A stretch of DNA of 48,547 nucleotides from contig JAGWHO010000009.1 in assembly GCA_028866715.1 (NCBI GenBank), positions 1 to 48,547 of the forward strand. Direction: 5' to 3'. Source of the stretch: Microcaldota archaeon. Its GTDB lineage: Archaea; Micrarchaeota; Micrarchaeia; Micrarchaeales; Micrarchaeaceae. The position numbers were made by a program, and so were the translations under genes. The notes beneath the pieces are model-generated. The model was not told the origin of the DNA. It did not search any database and worked only from the letters and a program-made list of their open reading frames with translations. Position 1 is the first letter of the stretch, and each line of letters opens with the position of its first letter. Positions 34,290 through 42,814 of the stretch are shown here, one piece after another.

Positions 34290-34913
34290 TTATGGATAGT
34301 TGCTGAAATATTTGATGGTTATCTTTCCGGTGGCGCCCGTCTTGCTTATGGTGCCGAACTCTATCTTCGTGGTGCCGTTGAGTATCGGGATCGCTGCATT
34401 GACGCTAGAAGAGTTGAGCGGTATTATGGGCGCATATTGGTTGTAGCCCTGGTGGCTTGCCGAGATGAGCGTCGCGACCGTCGAGTTGATCGGCGATATG
34501 CCAGTCATGTTTATCTGGACGTATCCGTAATATGGAACGGTAAACGACATATTGTATACGCCCATCTGAAGCGCGCCTGTCTTCTGGTAGCCAACAGCAG
34601 GCACCTGGAACGTCCGGTTCGAGAACAAGGTCTCGTTGTACGCCCCAGAAGCTATGTACTGCGAGGCGTTGCTCGCGTTTATGTGTATGCCGTACTTGGA
34701 CGCCAGTTTGGTAAGGTTGTCTAGAAACTTAGTGGCGTTCGAGGCGGCTTGCACCACCGCTGAGCCGGTCGGGGGCTTCTGCCCGGTTATGCTTGGCACT
34801 ATGTTCCCAGCAAACGAGCTTATCTTATTCGGTATCTGGAATAGGTATATCGCAACAGATATCGCGATGGCTAGCACAATCACAGCTATGAAGGTGCTCA
34901 ATGCCTTGTGCAT
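34290..34913 (-). CDS. Type IV pilin-like protein
   Basis: 207 aa. The N-terminus MHKALSTFIAVIVLAIAISVAIYLF has a three-residue basic lead, Ala/Leu-Ser and a long hydrophobic helix, the pattern of archaeal pilins cut by the PibD/FlaK-type peptidase after Lys3. The rest is a soluble, N-x-S/T-rich beta domain (NMSFTVPYYGYVQINMTGISP, TKIEFGTISKTGATGKITIKYFSNYP). No pilus assembly ATPase is in this window, so this may be a lone surface pseudopilin. It lies 6 nt after dnaG and 4 nt before the acetyltransferase, and is probably cotranscribed with both. Confidence 0.65.
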   Translation of the reverse strand: MHKALSTFIAVIVLAIAISVAIYLFQIPNKISSFAGNIVPSITGQKPPTGSAVVQAASNATKFLDNLTKLASKYGIHINASNASQYIASGAYNETLFSNRTFQVPAVGYQKTGALQMGVYNMSFTVPYYGYVQINMTGISPINSTVATLISASHQGYNQYAPIIPLNSSSVNAAIPILNGTTKIEFGTISKTGATGKITIKYFSNYP

Positions 34914-34919
34914 ATGCTA

Positions 34920-36401
34920 TCACAGACGTCCGTGCTCCTTTGTGTAAAGAAGCATGTTGTCAAATTTCCTTGTTATCTGGCCAGCCCTTATGCCGTAGAC
35001 CGCCTTTGCGCCCTGCCTTGCGGCAAGCTCTATGAGCCTCTGGGTTATTATGCCGTCAAACACGACAGTGCCGATGTTGCTCGAGTCCTGTATGGTCTGT
35101 ATGAGATCCCTTATCGGAACCTCGGTTATGAGTATGCCTCCTGAATCGTAGATCCTGCCCCTTAGAGTGTTGTGCAGCTCCGTGAGTGCTGCCACGTACT
35201 TCGGGTCCTCTGCCCCTTGCGGCTGCTGGGCCTGCTGCCTCGGCTCCCTCTCCATCGAGGGTATGCTTTCAAGGCCGCTGCTGCGCCTTCCCTCTACGCT
35301 CTCCCTGAGATCCTTTATGTCGAGATCGTCGGTAGGCGCGTTGTCCTCTTCTAGGGTCGTGCGCTCGCGCTCATGCCTCTCAATCGGCTGGTCCCTCTTG
35401 TTGAACATCCTCTTCGTTATCTCTGTGGGGCTCAGGACAGGATTCCCTGCCCTCTGCGGCTCTGGCCTCTGTTCAGGCCTTCTCTGCATCTGAGGCCTTA
35501 TTGGCGGGCGCTCGTGGTGCTGAAGCTGCTGAGGCCTTGGAGCGCCGACATCCCCGCCGCTGCGCTTGTAATTGGGGTACACCTGCTCTACCGGCACTCT
35601 CGACCTCAGCGCCTTGATTATGTCCTTCCTTGTGAGCTCCTCGACCTCCTTTCCGTCTGGCGCCCTTGCTATGAATTGCACGTCGCAGACGTTGAGCAAG
35701 CCTCTTATTATCATGTCGCCTCCCCTATCGCCATCAGCGAAGATGGTAACCTCCTTCGCCTTGGAGAGCTCTATTATTGTCTTTGGTATGTTGCCTATAG
35801 CGCCTCCGACTGCTATGGTGTTGTCTATGTCGTTCTTGAGAAGGTTTATGACGTCTGCCCTTCCTTCGACGAATATTACCTCGTCGCTGTTCGCTATCTC
35901 AGGGCCTGCTGGCAGCGCCTCCGGGCCGTATGTAGTCACGACCGCAGCCTTGACATCCGATTCGACGAGCTCGCTTATCTCCTTGCTGTCCGGTATCTCT
36001 GTAGTGAGCATTGTCTTGAGGAGCTCCTTCGCCCTTGTGACTATCTTCCTGCGCTTCTCTGTTCTGGTATCTTCTATCTTGTTGACCTTGAACTGAGTTT
36101 CAAATGGCCCTACTCGGTCAACGGATTCTATTGCTGCTGCAAGTATACAGGTGTCAACTCTGCCGAGCGATGACGGGAGGAAGAGCTTTCCTGCGGTTCT
36201 GCTGCCCTGTATCTGCGAGTCAATCTCAATACGGCCGATCTTGCCGTTCTTCTGCAGCTCTCGAAGGTCGAGGCCTCCGCCAAGCAGTCCTTCCGTCTGC
36301 CCGAAAACAGCGCCTATTATGTCCGGCTTCTCTACCAGACCAGAAATGGTGAAGCTCGCTTCTACCATGTACTTTACGATATCTATGTAAGTCTTTGCCA
36401 T
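34920..36401 (-). CDS. dnaG: Archaeal DnaG primase-like protein
   Basis: 493 aa. The N-terminal domain (about 1-170) is the archaeal DnaG type (TEGLLGGGLDLRELQ). A TOPRIM domain at about 172-260 has Glu179 in VIFVEGRADV and Asp223/Asp225 in VTIFADGDRGGD as metal ligands. In archaea DnaG binds the RNA exosome and has weak primase activity. An unusual low-complexity linker rich in Pro, Gln, Arg and Glu (about 280-400) separates it from a C-terminal domain of about 90 residues (YVAALTELHNTLRGRIYDSGG). A CTATAAG box near 36434-36442 precedes the start. Confidence 0.93.
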   Translation of the reverse strand: MAKTYIDIVKYMVEASFTISGLVEKPDIIGAVFGQTEGLLGGGLDLRELQKNGKIGRIEIDSQIQGSRTAGKLFLPSSLGRVDTCILAAAIESVDRVGPFETQFKVNKIEDTRTEKRRKIVTRAKELLKTMLTTEIPDSKEISELVESDVKAAVVTTYGPEALPAGPEIANSDEVIFVEGRADVINLLKNDIDNTIAVGGAIGNIPKTIIELSKAKEVTIFADGDRGGDMIIRGLLNVCDVQFIARAPDGKEVEELTRKDIIKALRSRVPVEQVYPNYKRSGGDVGAPRPQQLQHHERPPIRPQMQRRPEQRPEPQRAGNPVLSPTEITKRMFNKRDQPIERHERERTTLEEDNAPTDDLDIKDLRESVEGRRSSGLESIPSMEREPRQQAQQPQGAEDPKYVAALTELHNTLRGRIYDSGGILITEVPIRDLIQTIQDSSNIGTVVFDGIITQRLIELAARQGAKAVYGIRAGQITRKFDNMLLYTKEHGRL

Positions 36402-36452
36402 CTTAACAACTCTTTTTGTAGCTAGTTAAGACACTTATAGGAAAAGCTGGAA

Positions 36453-36602
36453 ATGATTATTCTCGACGTCGATTATGGCCCTGAGCCAGAGCCTGCGCTG
36501 CAAGAATCGCTTGCAAGACCTGAGAATGAAACATTAATTATCATCGAATGCACTTCCAACTTCAATTATAACTGTCTTTTCTACAGAATAGATGAATCTT
36601 AA
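36453..36602 (+). CDS. Small ORF, possible decayed radical SAM remnant
   Basis: A 49-codon plus-strand ORF in the 229-nt gap between dnaG and the VirB2-like gene. The segment LIIIECTSNFNYNCLFYR resembles the cluster-binding segment of radical SAM proteins (xCNYNCxFC), but the first and third Cys positions are Phe and Tyr, so it could not hold the usual cluster. A TATA-like CTTATAGG is only about 13 nt upstream. It may be a chance ORF, a relic or a real mini-protein; nothing else in the gap is coding. Confidence 0.25.
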   Translation: MIILDVDYGPEPEPALQESLARPENETLIIIECTSNFNYNCLFYRIDES

Positions 36603-36630
36603 TGCTTAAATACGTATGCCTGGGGTTCGG

Positions 36631-37230
36631 CTAGGCAGGGATGCATATGGCTGCAAGGTCGGGTATGTTGGATAGCAGTCCTAGGAACCATGCTGATGCG
36701 AGCACTATTATCACGCCTGATAGGCCGCCTATCAGCATGCCCATTCCATAGGTTTGGATTGCGGGCCTTGACACGCTTGGCAGCACATGCGCCCCTGCGT
36801 ACAAAACCCCGCCAAGTATCATGAGAAGCAGAGCAAGTATGAACACTATGTTATGAAGAGCGGTATAAAGCGTGCAGGTAAGCTGCACAGACGTTAGGAT
36901 AGTGCCTGATGGCGGATACGTGCCGCTTGTTCCAGAAGAAGAGGTTGGGACGCCGACGCCTGTGCCCTGCTGCAATTGGGGTATGGTCGTGCTCGCGCCT
37001 GTGCTGTAGTACGGCACGCATATGTCATACGGGCCTGTTGCCTGCGGCAGTTTTGTCTGGCAGAGGCTTGCTGGCGCAGGAGCGGGATAGCAGTATGCCG
37101 GGCAGCCGACGGACATTGCAGGCTGGCAGTCAGTCGCGAACTCGCCGCAGATGTTGTAATCCGCGTGCGAGAGCTGCAGCACTGCGTTCGGCAGGACGAG
37201 TGCCAGTACCAGCAGCGCCGCATATCTCAT
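36631..37230 (-). CDS. VirB2/TrbC-like two-helix membrane protein
   Basis: 199 aa. A signal peptide (MRYAALLVLALVLPNAVLQLSHA) is followed by a Cys-rich region of about 50 residues with six Cys (CGEFATDCQ, GCPAYCYP, LCQ, DICVP) and a Gly/Ser/Thr/Pro-rich linker. Two transmembrane helices follow (IVFILALLLMILGGVLYAGAH and MLIGGLSGVIIVLASAWFLGLL) with a short polar loop. The two-helix part resembles VirB2/TrbC-type pilin subunits of type IV secretion systems, which some archaea use for surface structures. No VirB4/VirB11 ATPase is in the window, so the assignment rests on topology and composition. It is 4 nt downstream of the M1 aminopeptidase gene. Confidence 0.6.
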   Translation of the reverse strand: MRYAALLVLALVLPNAVLQLSHADYNICGEFATDCQPAMSVGCPAYCYPAPAPASLCQTKLPQATGPYDICVPYYSTGASTTIPQLQQGTGVGVPTSSSGTSGTYPPSGTILTSVQLTCTLYTALHNIVFILALLLMILGGVLYAGAHVLPSVSRPAIQTYGMGMLIGGLSGVIIVLASAWFLGLLSNIPDLAAICIPA

Positions 37231-37234
37231 CGTT

Positions 37235-39772
37235 TCACTTGTTTGCCTCTATCAGCCTGATGTTGGAGTCTATGAACTCCAATGACTGGACATACGCCTT
37301 CTTGATATCATCACGCATGTTGCCTTTCTTCGAGAAGAACTTTATTATATCGGTTTTTGCCTTCACTGTGTCAAGCGCTGCAAGATTGTCGACAAAGACG
37401 TCAAGTGCGTTTGGAGAGCCAATGTCATATCTCTTCAATAGAACTTTCCAATTATCCTTAGTCCATTCCCATAAGAGCTCTCTCCCAACCGACCTTGAAG
37501 CTATTGTAGCCGGGATGTAATGCGCATTCTGCAATCTCATGTCCTTTGAGAGCGAGAACGCAAGGCTTTTCTTGAGAAGCTCCTTGTCTCTGAAACTTCC
37601 TAACGCGCGCATGATGCGTAGGATGTCAAAACTATCTTCTGCCTTTTTGTACAACTCTACGAACTTTTCGTGAAGCCGTGTGTCTCCATCAAGCGCTACG
37701 TTAGCGAATACCGCGCTCCTTATGTTTGCATCTATAGCCTTTCCTTCGTTTACATAAGCGTCAAAGAGGCGTTTAGACTCTGCCTTGACCTCAGCATCTC
37801 CTGCAATACCTAATGCAGCTATGACAGAGCCTCTCAGCAGGGATACCGCATCCAACTCGCCCCCCTTTCTTGCCCAACCGAGCTGCTTCAGCAGCTTTCT
37901 ATTATATTTCAAATTCACCTCCTTTAGTCTTCTGGTGTTAATTCGGCCATCAAGGAGTGTGGCCAGACCCGAGAGGTGCCCGGATAGGGTTATGTTTGCA
38001 GGGAACCCAATATCCATACAGTATCTCTCTACAAAATCGACATAATCGGAGACCTTTGACCTGGTGGATCTTGCAAGCGCAAACATGTCGTTCTCAATAC
38101 CCCACTCATCTATATGTGCAACTTTGCCAGCAGCTATTAGACCCCCCAGTTTTTCAGCGATCTTTTCAGGGTAACGCGCCCTGTAAAGTCCTTTCTGGCC
38201 GTAATTAAGCTTGATGTACGTGCCGTCGTATTTGAGATCTGCAGATCTGTGATTCAGCAGGGTAAAGCCTAGCCTCTTCCCGGGCAGTGCGTAACGTATC
38301 GGTATCGGCCAGACCTGTTCGTATCTCTTGGTATCTGCAAGCAGATACCTTTCCTGGCTGAGTCTAAGTTTACCAGCCCCAGCATTTTCGACATTTACGA
38401 TTGGATAGCCAGGGGTATTCACCCACGCCTCTGCTAGCCTTTTTAGGTCTGCACCTCTGCCCCTCTTCTTAGCTGCCTTATCGATTGACCCCCACAGGTC
38501 TTTTTTTGTGGCATTCGAATAGGAGTGGGCCTTGAGGTACTCGCGTAGGCCCTCCCTGAATGCCTCCTTACCTATATAATCTTCTATCATCTGCAGTACT
38601 GCGCCTCCCTTGTGGTAACTTATCTCATCAAAGAGGTTTTTTATCTCAGTTGGATTGCGCACCGGCATGTTTATCGGGTGTGTGGTCTTCAGCTGGTCCA
38701 TTGTGAAAGCTATAGAGACCCTTTCTATTATGTATTTGTCCTCTACGCCCCATTTTGGATATACTACATCCATCGCCTTGTAGCTCATAAACGTTGCGAA
38801 GCTTTCGTTGAGCCAGATGTCGTCCCACCAAGCCATAGTAACCAAATCACCGAACCACTGATGAGCTAGCTCATGCGCGATTGTCTCTGCGATGAGCTGT
38901 TTCGCCATGACAGATGTATTCTTCGGATCGCTTAGGAAGTGCACATCTCTGAATGTTATGGCGCCCCAATTTTCCATTGCGCCCTCAGAGAAATCAGGTA
39001 TTGCTATCATGTCTAGCTTTGGAAGCTGGTACTTCATCCCAAAATACTCTTCGAAGTACTTCAGGAACTGTTTTGTGTAAACCATTGCTAGCCCCGTATA
39101 CTTTCCCTGCCCAGGCACTGCTACTATCCTTATTGGCAGTTTGCCCAGTTTCCCACTTCTGAATTCGAACTTGCCTGCAGCAAGATAGAGCAGGTATGTT
39201 GACATTCTGGGTGTAGTATAGAAGGTTACTGCCTTCTTAGTAGAGTTTAGCTGGATTGATTTCTTTATCGGCATGTTTGATATTGCAGAAAGGTCCTTTT
39301 CCACAATCATTGTTACATCAAACGTGGCCTTTGCTATGGGCTCATCTATGCATGGAAACGCCTTTCTTGCGCTTACCGCCTCGAACTGAGTAGTAACGAT
39401 GTTGCCCTCCTTCCCGTTGTATAAGTATTTGCTTCGATAGAAACCGTCCATCTGATTGTTGTGCAAACCAGTAAACTCTATCGATATTAACGCTTTGCCA
39501 GATATCTTGTCGGTGAACCTTAGTGCAATCTCCTCTTCTTTCTTATCGTAGCTAACACGGCATTTCTGTATCTTTCCATGCGCCGTTACGTTCGCCTCGG
39601 ATATCTCTAGTTCCTTTGCATTGAGCTTGATAAGGTTGGCAGACTTCTTTATCTCAACCGTTATAGCCGCGCTTCCCTTGAACTTGAACGTCTTGAGATT
39701 CGGCTCGAACCTCAGCCTGTAGTTTAACGGCAACGCCTTGTCGCCTAGGGTCTTGTGCTTCGCAGTCGCCAT
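37235..39772 (-). CDS. M1-family aminopeptidase (tricorn-factor F2/F3-like)
   Basis: 845 aa. Zinc site HELAH (H300, E301, H304) with the third ligand E323 in WLNESFATF; substrate-recognition motif GAMENWG at 264-270; and CIDEPIAKATF. The C-terminal region (about 450-845) is the beta-sandwich plus alpha-helical ERAP-like domain. In archaea such enzymes (tricorn-interacting factors F2/F3) cut oligopeptides to amino acids downstream of the proteasome or tricorn. No signal peptide, so it is cytoplasmic. It starts at ATG 39772, divergent from the glycosyltransferase with a 66-nt shared promoter region. Confidence 0.95.
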   Translation of the reverse strand: MATAKHKTLGDKALPLNYRLRFEPNLKTFKFKGSAAITVEIKKSANLIKLNAKELEISEANVTAHGKIQKCRVSYDKKEEEIALRFTDKISGKALISIEFTGLHNNQMDGFYRSKYLYNGKEGNIVTTQFEAVSARKAFPCIDEPIAKATFDVTMIVEKDLSAISNMPIKKSIQLNSTKKAVTFYTTPRMSTYLLYLAAGKFEFRSGKLGKLPIRIVAVPGQGKYTGLAMVYTKQFLKYFEEYFGMKYQLPKLDMIAIPDFSEGAMENWGAITFRDVHFLSDPKNTSVMAKQLIAETIAHELAHQWFGDLVTMAWWDDIWLNESFATFMSYKAMDVVYPKWGVEDKYIIERVSIAFTMDQLKTTHPINMPVRNPTEIKNLFDEISYHKGGAVLQMIEDYIGKEAFREGLREYLKAHSYSNATKKDLWGSIDKAAKKRGRGADLKRLAEAWVNTPGYPIVNVENAGAGKLRLSQERYLLADTKRYEQVWPIPIRYALPGKRLGFTLLNHRSADLKYDGTYIKLNYGQKGLYRARYPEKIAEKLGGLIAAGKVAHIDEWGIENDMFALARSTRSKVSDYVDFVERYCMDIGFPANITLSGHLSGLATLLDGRINTRRLKEVNLKYNRKLLKQLGWARKGGELDAVSLLRGSVIAALGIAGDAEVKAESKRLFDAYVNEGKAIDANIRSAVFANVALDGDTRLHEKFVELYKKAEDSFDILRIMRALGSFRDKELLKKSLAFSLSKDMRLQNAHYIPATIASRSVGRELLWEWTKDNWKVLLKRYDIGSPNALDVFVDNLAALDTVKAKTDIIKFFSKKGNMRDDIKKAYVQSLEFIDSNIRLIEANK

Positions 39773-39838
39773 CTAATCCTAAGGCACTCTCATGTCATGT
39801 ATTTATTCTTTATCGTGGCAATCCTATCAGTTGAGCAT

Positions 39839-40975
39839 GTGAGAATTGCGTTCGTTTCCGACGCAGCTTATCCTTGGAGCGTCGGCGGTCTTGAAGCTGT
39901 AGAGGGCACGGAAGCCGTAGGCCTGGCCCAGAGGCACCAGCTGCACTTCTTCTCGCTAAGATGGCCTGGCATGAAGGCAAATTTTGTCTACAAGAACGTG
40001 CACTACCACACGTTTCACGACATAAGGCACGACAGGTTCTACAGGCACGGCAGAAGATCCATAAGAGAGGCCGGGCTGTTCACATTATACACGCTCACGC
40101 TGTTCAAGTACAGGTTCGACGTCATTCAGGTCAACCAGTTCCCATACTTCCAGCTTCCCATTGTGAAGATTTACTGCATGCTGACAGGGTGCAAGATGAT
40201 AATAGACGTTGTCGAGGTCTGGGACAGAAGCTACTGGGTGGAGTACCTAGCGAACAAGAGCGCGGGCAGGCTTGCCAGCAGGTTCTCGAGCTGGGCCCTT
40301 GGGCTAGGCGACGCGTTCATAGCAAACTCAAGCGTGACTGCGGACAATCTCGCGGGCCTAGGGATAGAGAGAGGCAGGATAAACGTCTTCTCGCCTGTAG
40401 TTGATGATATAACGATAAGGAACGTGAGGCAGAAGAGAAGGGACAACACGATAATATTCTCTGGCAGGCTGATAAAGGAGAAGAGGTTTGACAAGTGGCT
40501 CAATGTCGTCAAGGAGGTTTCAAGGAAGATCCCTTCCCTCAAGGCAATACTCATAGGCGAGGGGCCGGAGAGCGAGAACATAAAGAAGATGATAGCCAAC
40601 TACGGGCTTGCAAAGACCGTTGAGTTCAGGAAGTTCTACCCTGAGAGCAGGATAAGGGAGCTCTACTCCGCGATAAAGTCGGCAGACCTTCTCCTCAACA
40701 TGTCCGAGAGGGAGGGCCTCAGCATCATAGGCCTCCAGAGCCTTGCGCTGGGCACGCCGGTCGTGCTCCCGGATTATTCGCCGATACCCAAGGAGGTAAG
40801 GGACATGTGCGTGATTGAAAGCGAAAGGAATATAGCAAATACAGTAGTAAAGATATTGAGGAGCAGCAACAAGAAGCAGTACATAAGGAACATAGACAGG
40901 CTGAAGGCATTCTCGAAGTCAAACGTGAACGATTTCTACACAAGAATGTTCAGGAAGCTTGGCATAGAAGAATGA
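39839..40975 (+). CDS. Glycosyltransferase family 4 protein
   Basis: Transfers a sugar from an activated donor, probably for surface glycans or protein N-glycans (inference). The product from GTG 39839 begins MRIAFVSDAAYPWSVGGLE, the normal GT4 start with the Gly-Gly acceptor loop. The frame extends upstream to 39755 with hydrophobic residues, but the GTG fits better and a TTTATC element at about 39808-39815 lies at -27 of it (leaderless). The GT-B C-terminal domain includes IIFSGRLIKEKRFDKWL, ILIGEGPESENI and the E-x7-E motif segment MSEREGLSIIGLQSLALGTPVV. 378 aa. It ends 4 nt before the agmatinase gene. Confidence 0.9.
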   Translation: MRIAFVSDAAYPWSVGGLEAVEGTEAVGLAQRHQLHFFSLRWPGMKANFVYKNVHYHTFHDIRHDRFYRHGRRSIREAGLFTLYTLTLFKYRFDVIQVNQFPYFQLPIVKIYCMLTGCKMIIDVVEVWDRSYWVEYLANKSAGRLASRFSSWALGLGDAFIANSSVTADNLAGLGIERGRINVFSPVVDDITIRNVRQKRRDNTIIFSGRLIKEKRFDKWLNVVKEVSRKIPSLKAILIGEGPESENIKKMIANYGLAKTVEFRKFYPESRIRELYSAIKSADLLLNMSEREGLSIIGLQSLALGTPVVLPDYSPIPKEVRDMCVIESERNIANTVVKILRSSNKKQYIRNIDRLKAFSKSNVNDFYTRMFRKLGIEE

Positions 40976-40979
40976 TTCA

Positions 40980-41843
40980 ATGAGGTTACTAAACGCACTG
41001 CCGCCGTACAACATGTTCGGCCTTGAAGACCAGGATTACAAGAAGGCGAAGGTGGTAGTAATACCTGTGCCCTACGACTCAACCTCAACGTACAAGGCGG
41101 GCTCAAGAGAAGGACCGCACGCAATAATAGAGGCGAGCAGGACCGTAGAGCTTTACAGCGAGGAAACAGGTTCGGACATCAGCAGGATAGGCATCTTCAC
41201 GACAGATGAACTTGCGCCGGATTACAGCTCGCCTGAGAACATGGTCAAGAGGATAGAGAGCGAGGTAAAGGTAGTCATAGGCGACAAGAAAATTCCTGTC
41301 CTCATAGGAGGCGAGCACACCATATCGGTAGGATCGATAAGCGCGCTCTCGAAGGTAAACAAAAAGTTCAGCGTTCTCCAGTTTGACGCTCATTCAGATT
41401 CAAGAGACAGCTATCAAGGTACAAGATACTGCCACGCATGCGTCATCGCAAGGGCAAGAGAGCTGTGCAATGGCACGTACAGCGTCGGCATACGCAGCAT
41501 GGAAGAAGGAGCGGACAGACGCAAGGACGTGCTTCTCATGAAGGACATGCACAAGATGACCAATGAGCAGATAGCGAAGAAGATAATAGATGGTACAGAA
41601 GACAGTGTCTATCTAACAATAGACTTCGACGTTCTGGACTCAAGTGAGATGCCGAGCACAGGAACTCCTGAGCCTGACGGCATGAGTTTCCACAATGTCA
41701 AAGAGATACTGAGGATAGTTTTGAAGAAAAAGAAGGTCATAGGCTTGGACTTCGTGGAGCTGAATCCGATACCGGGGTTCGTTGCGCCTAACTATCTTGC
41801 AGCGAAGCTGATATATCTGACCATTGGGTTCGCCTTCTCGTAG
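40980..41843 (+). CDS. speB: Agmatinase/arginase-family ureohydrolase
   Basis: Likely hydrolyses agmatine to putrescine and urea with two Mn2+. Metal ligands are seen at GGEHTIS (H113), FDAHSD (D136, H138, D140) and TIDFDVLD (D215, D217). YCHACV and GTPEPDGMSF are further family features. The 287-aa length is that of archaeal SpeB. The DP of the canonical DxDxxDP is DS here. With the pyruvoyl arginine decarboxylase at 46093-46605 it forms a complete arginine to agmatine to putrescine route, although the two genes are about 4 kb apart. The gene converges on the Fic gene. Confidence 0.9.
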   Translation: MRLLNALPPYNMFGLEDQDYKKAKVVVIPVPYDSTSTYKAGSREGPHAIIEASRTVELYSEETGSDISRIGIFTTDELAPDYSSPENMVKRIESEVKVVIGDKKIPVLIGGEHTISVGSISALSKVNKKFSVLQFDAHSDSRDSYQGTRYCHACVIARARELCNGTYSVGIRSMEEGADRRKDVLLMKDMHKMTNEQIAKKIIDGTEDSVYLTIDFDVLDSSEMPSTGTPEPDGMSFHNVKEILRIVLKKKKVIGLDFVELNPIPGFVAPNYLAAKLIYLTIGFAFS

Positions 41844-41885
41844 CCCCTTAGAGTGCCAAGCCAACTTGCGCATGCCATTCGGCAT

Positions 41886-42806
41886 TCAATGCGCTCGCCT
41901 TGAACCTGGCTTTTGCAGCTTCCCAAGATATATCTTGGACTCTTTCAGGTACCTTTTAAAGAACCACTGCACGAATATCCCATCATCATTTCGTTTATTG
42001 GACCTTTCAAGGGCGTTGTAGTAACTGCGCCTATCCGTATATCTGATATCCATCATCGGATAGCCGTTTTTATGCAGTATGAAGTTCATTATAAGCCTGC
42101 CTATTCTCCCGTTCCCATCGCCAAACGGGTGTACGGTTTCGAATTTCAGATGGACAAGGGCTGCAAGCTCTACCGCCTCGGTCTTGTTTTTCTCTTCAGA
42201 ATACCATCTAAAGACCTCTCTGATGTATGGTTCTACTGCGTGGTATGACGGTGAGGTGAAGTCGCTCCCTGATATGAAGACGTCGTAGTCCCTAAGCCTC
42301 CCGGCCATGCCCGGCTTTGTGCCGCTGAACAGCTCTTTGTGCCATTTAAGGATCAAATCCAGGGACAGTTCGCCTCCGTAGTCCATCATTCCATAGAATA
42401 CGTCCCTGTGAGCCTCTGCCTCTTTTATGTCCCTTACTGGCCGGTTCTTTGGGCTAAGGCCCATTTCCAAAAGGGCTGCGGTATCCTTAAGCGAAAGCCT
42501 TGAACCCTCTATCCTGTTCGTGTCGTATGTGAACCTGATGATGAACGCCTCCAGATTTCTCTTCCTCGCACTAGGGGGCGCCCTGTGCATCTGCCTCCGG
42601 TATTCCGCTCTGATATCCTCAAACAGCTTGAACCATTTTTCATTGTATATCTGAAGGAGAAACTCTCTCTTTAGTTTTTCGAGGTTATCGGGCAGCGTTG
42701 CGCCAAGGTACAGTTCCTTGTATCTTTCCCTGCCGTCTGCCTTGTACGTGTGGCTTAGATAGTAGTAGGTATTTCCCTTTATCTTCCTCTTCTTAACGGT
42801 AACCAT
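41886..42806 (-). CDS. Fic-domain protein (AMPylase-type)
   Basis: 306 aa. The catalytic Fic loop is HPFGDGNGR at 226-234, matching HxFx(D/E)GNGRxxR. The His is the base for transferring AMP from ATP to a target hydroxyl. TNRIEG at 96-101 matches the inhibitory [ST]xxxE[GN] helix, here located N-terminal of the core, so the enzyme is auto-inhibited like class II Fic proteins. Residues 1-50 (KIKGNTYYYLSHTYKADG) are a strand-rich extension. Class II Fic proteins act as toxin-like or signalling enzymes. A TTTATATA box at 42829-42836 (centre at -26.5) makes a leaderless start at 42806, and it lies inside a doubled operator. Confidence 0.92.
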   Translation of the reverse strand: MVTVKKRKIKGNTYYYLSHTYKADGRERYKELYLGATLPDNLEKLKREFLLQIYNEKWFKLFEDIRAEYRRQMHRAPPSARKRNLEAFIIRFTYDTNRIEGSRLSLKDTAALLEMGLSPKNRPVRDIKEAEAHRDVFYGMMDYGGELSLDLILKWHKELFSGTKPGMAGRLRDYDVFISGSDFTSPSYHAVEPYIREVFRWYSEEKNKTEAVELAALVHLKFETVHPFGDGNGRIGRLIMNFILHKNGYPMMDIRYTDRRSYYNALERSNKRNDDGIFVQWFFKRYLKESKIYLGKLQKPGSRRAH

Positions 42807-42814
42807 ATATAGAA

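Noticed and set aside
35373-36173. Plus-strand open frame (266 codons) opposite dnaG
   Set aside because: It covers the TOPRIM region of dnaG and shows no domain; its composition follows the opposite strand.
36402-36630. Noncoding RNA in the dnaG upstream gap
   Set aside because: No stable hairpin or conserved RNA motif is visible; only a small low-confidence ORF can be described.
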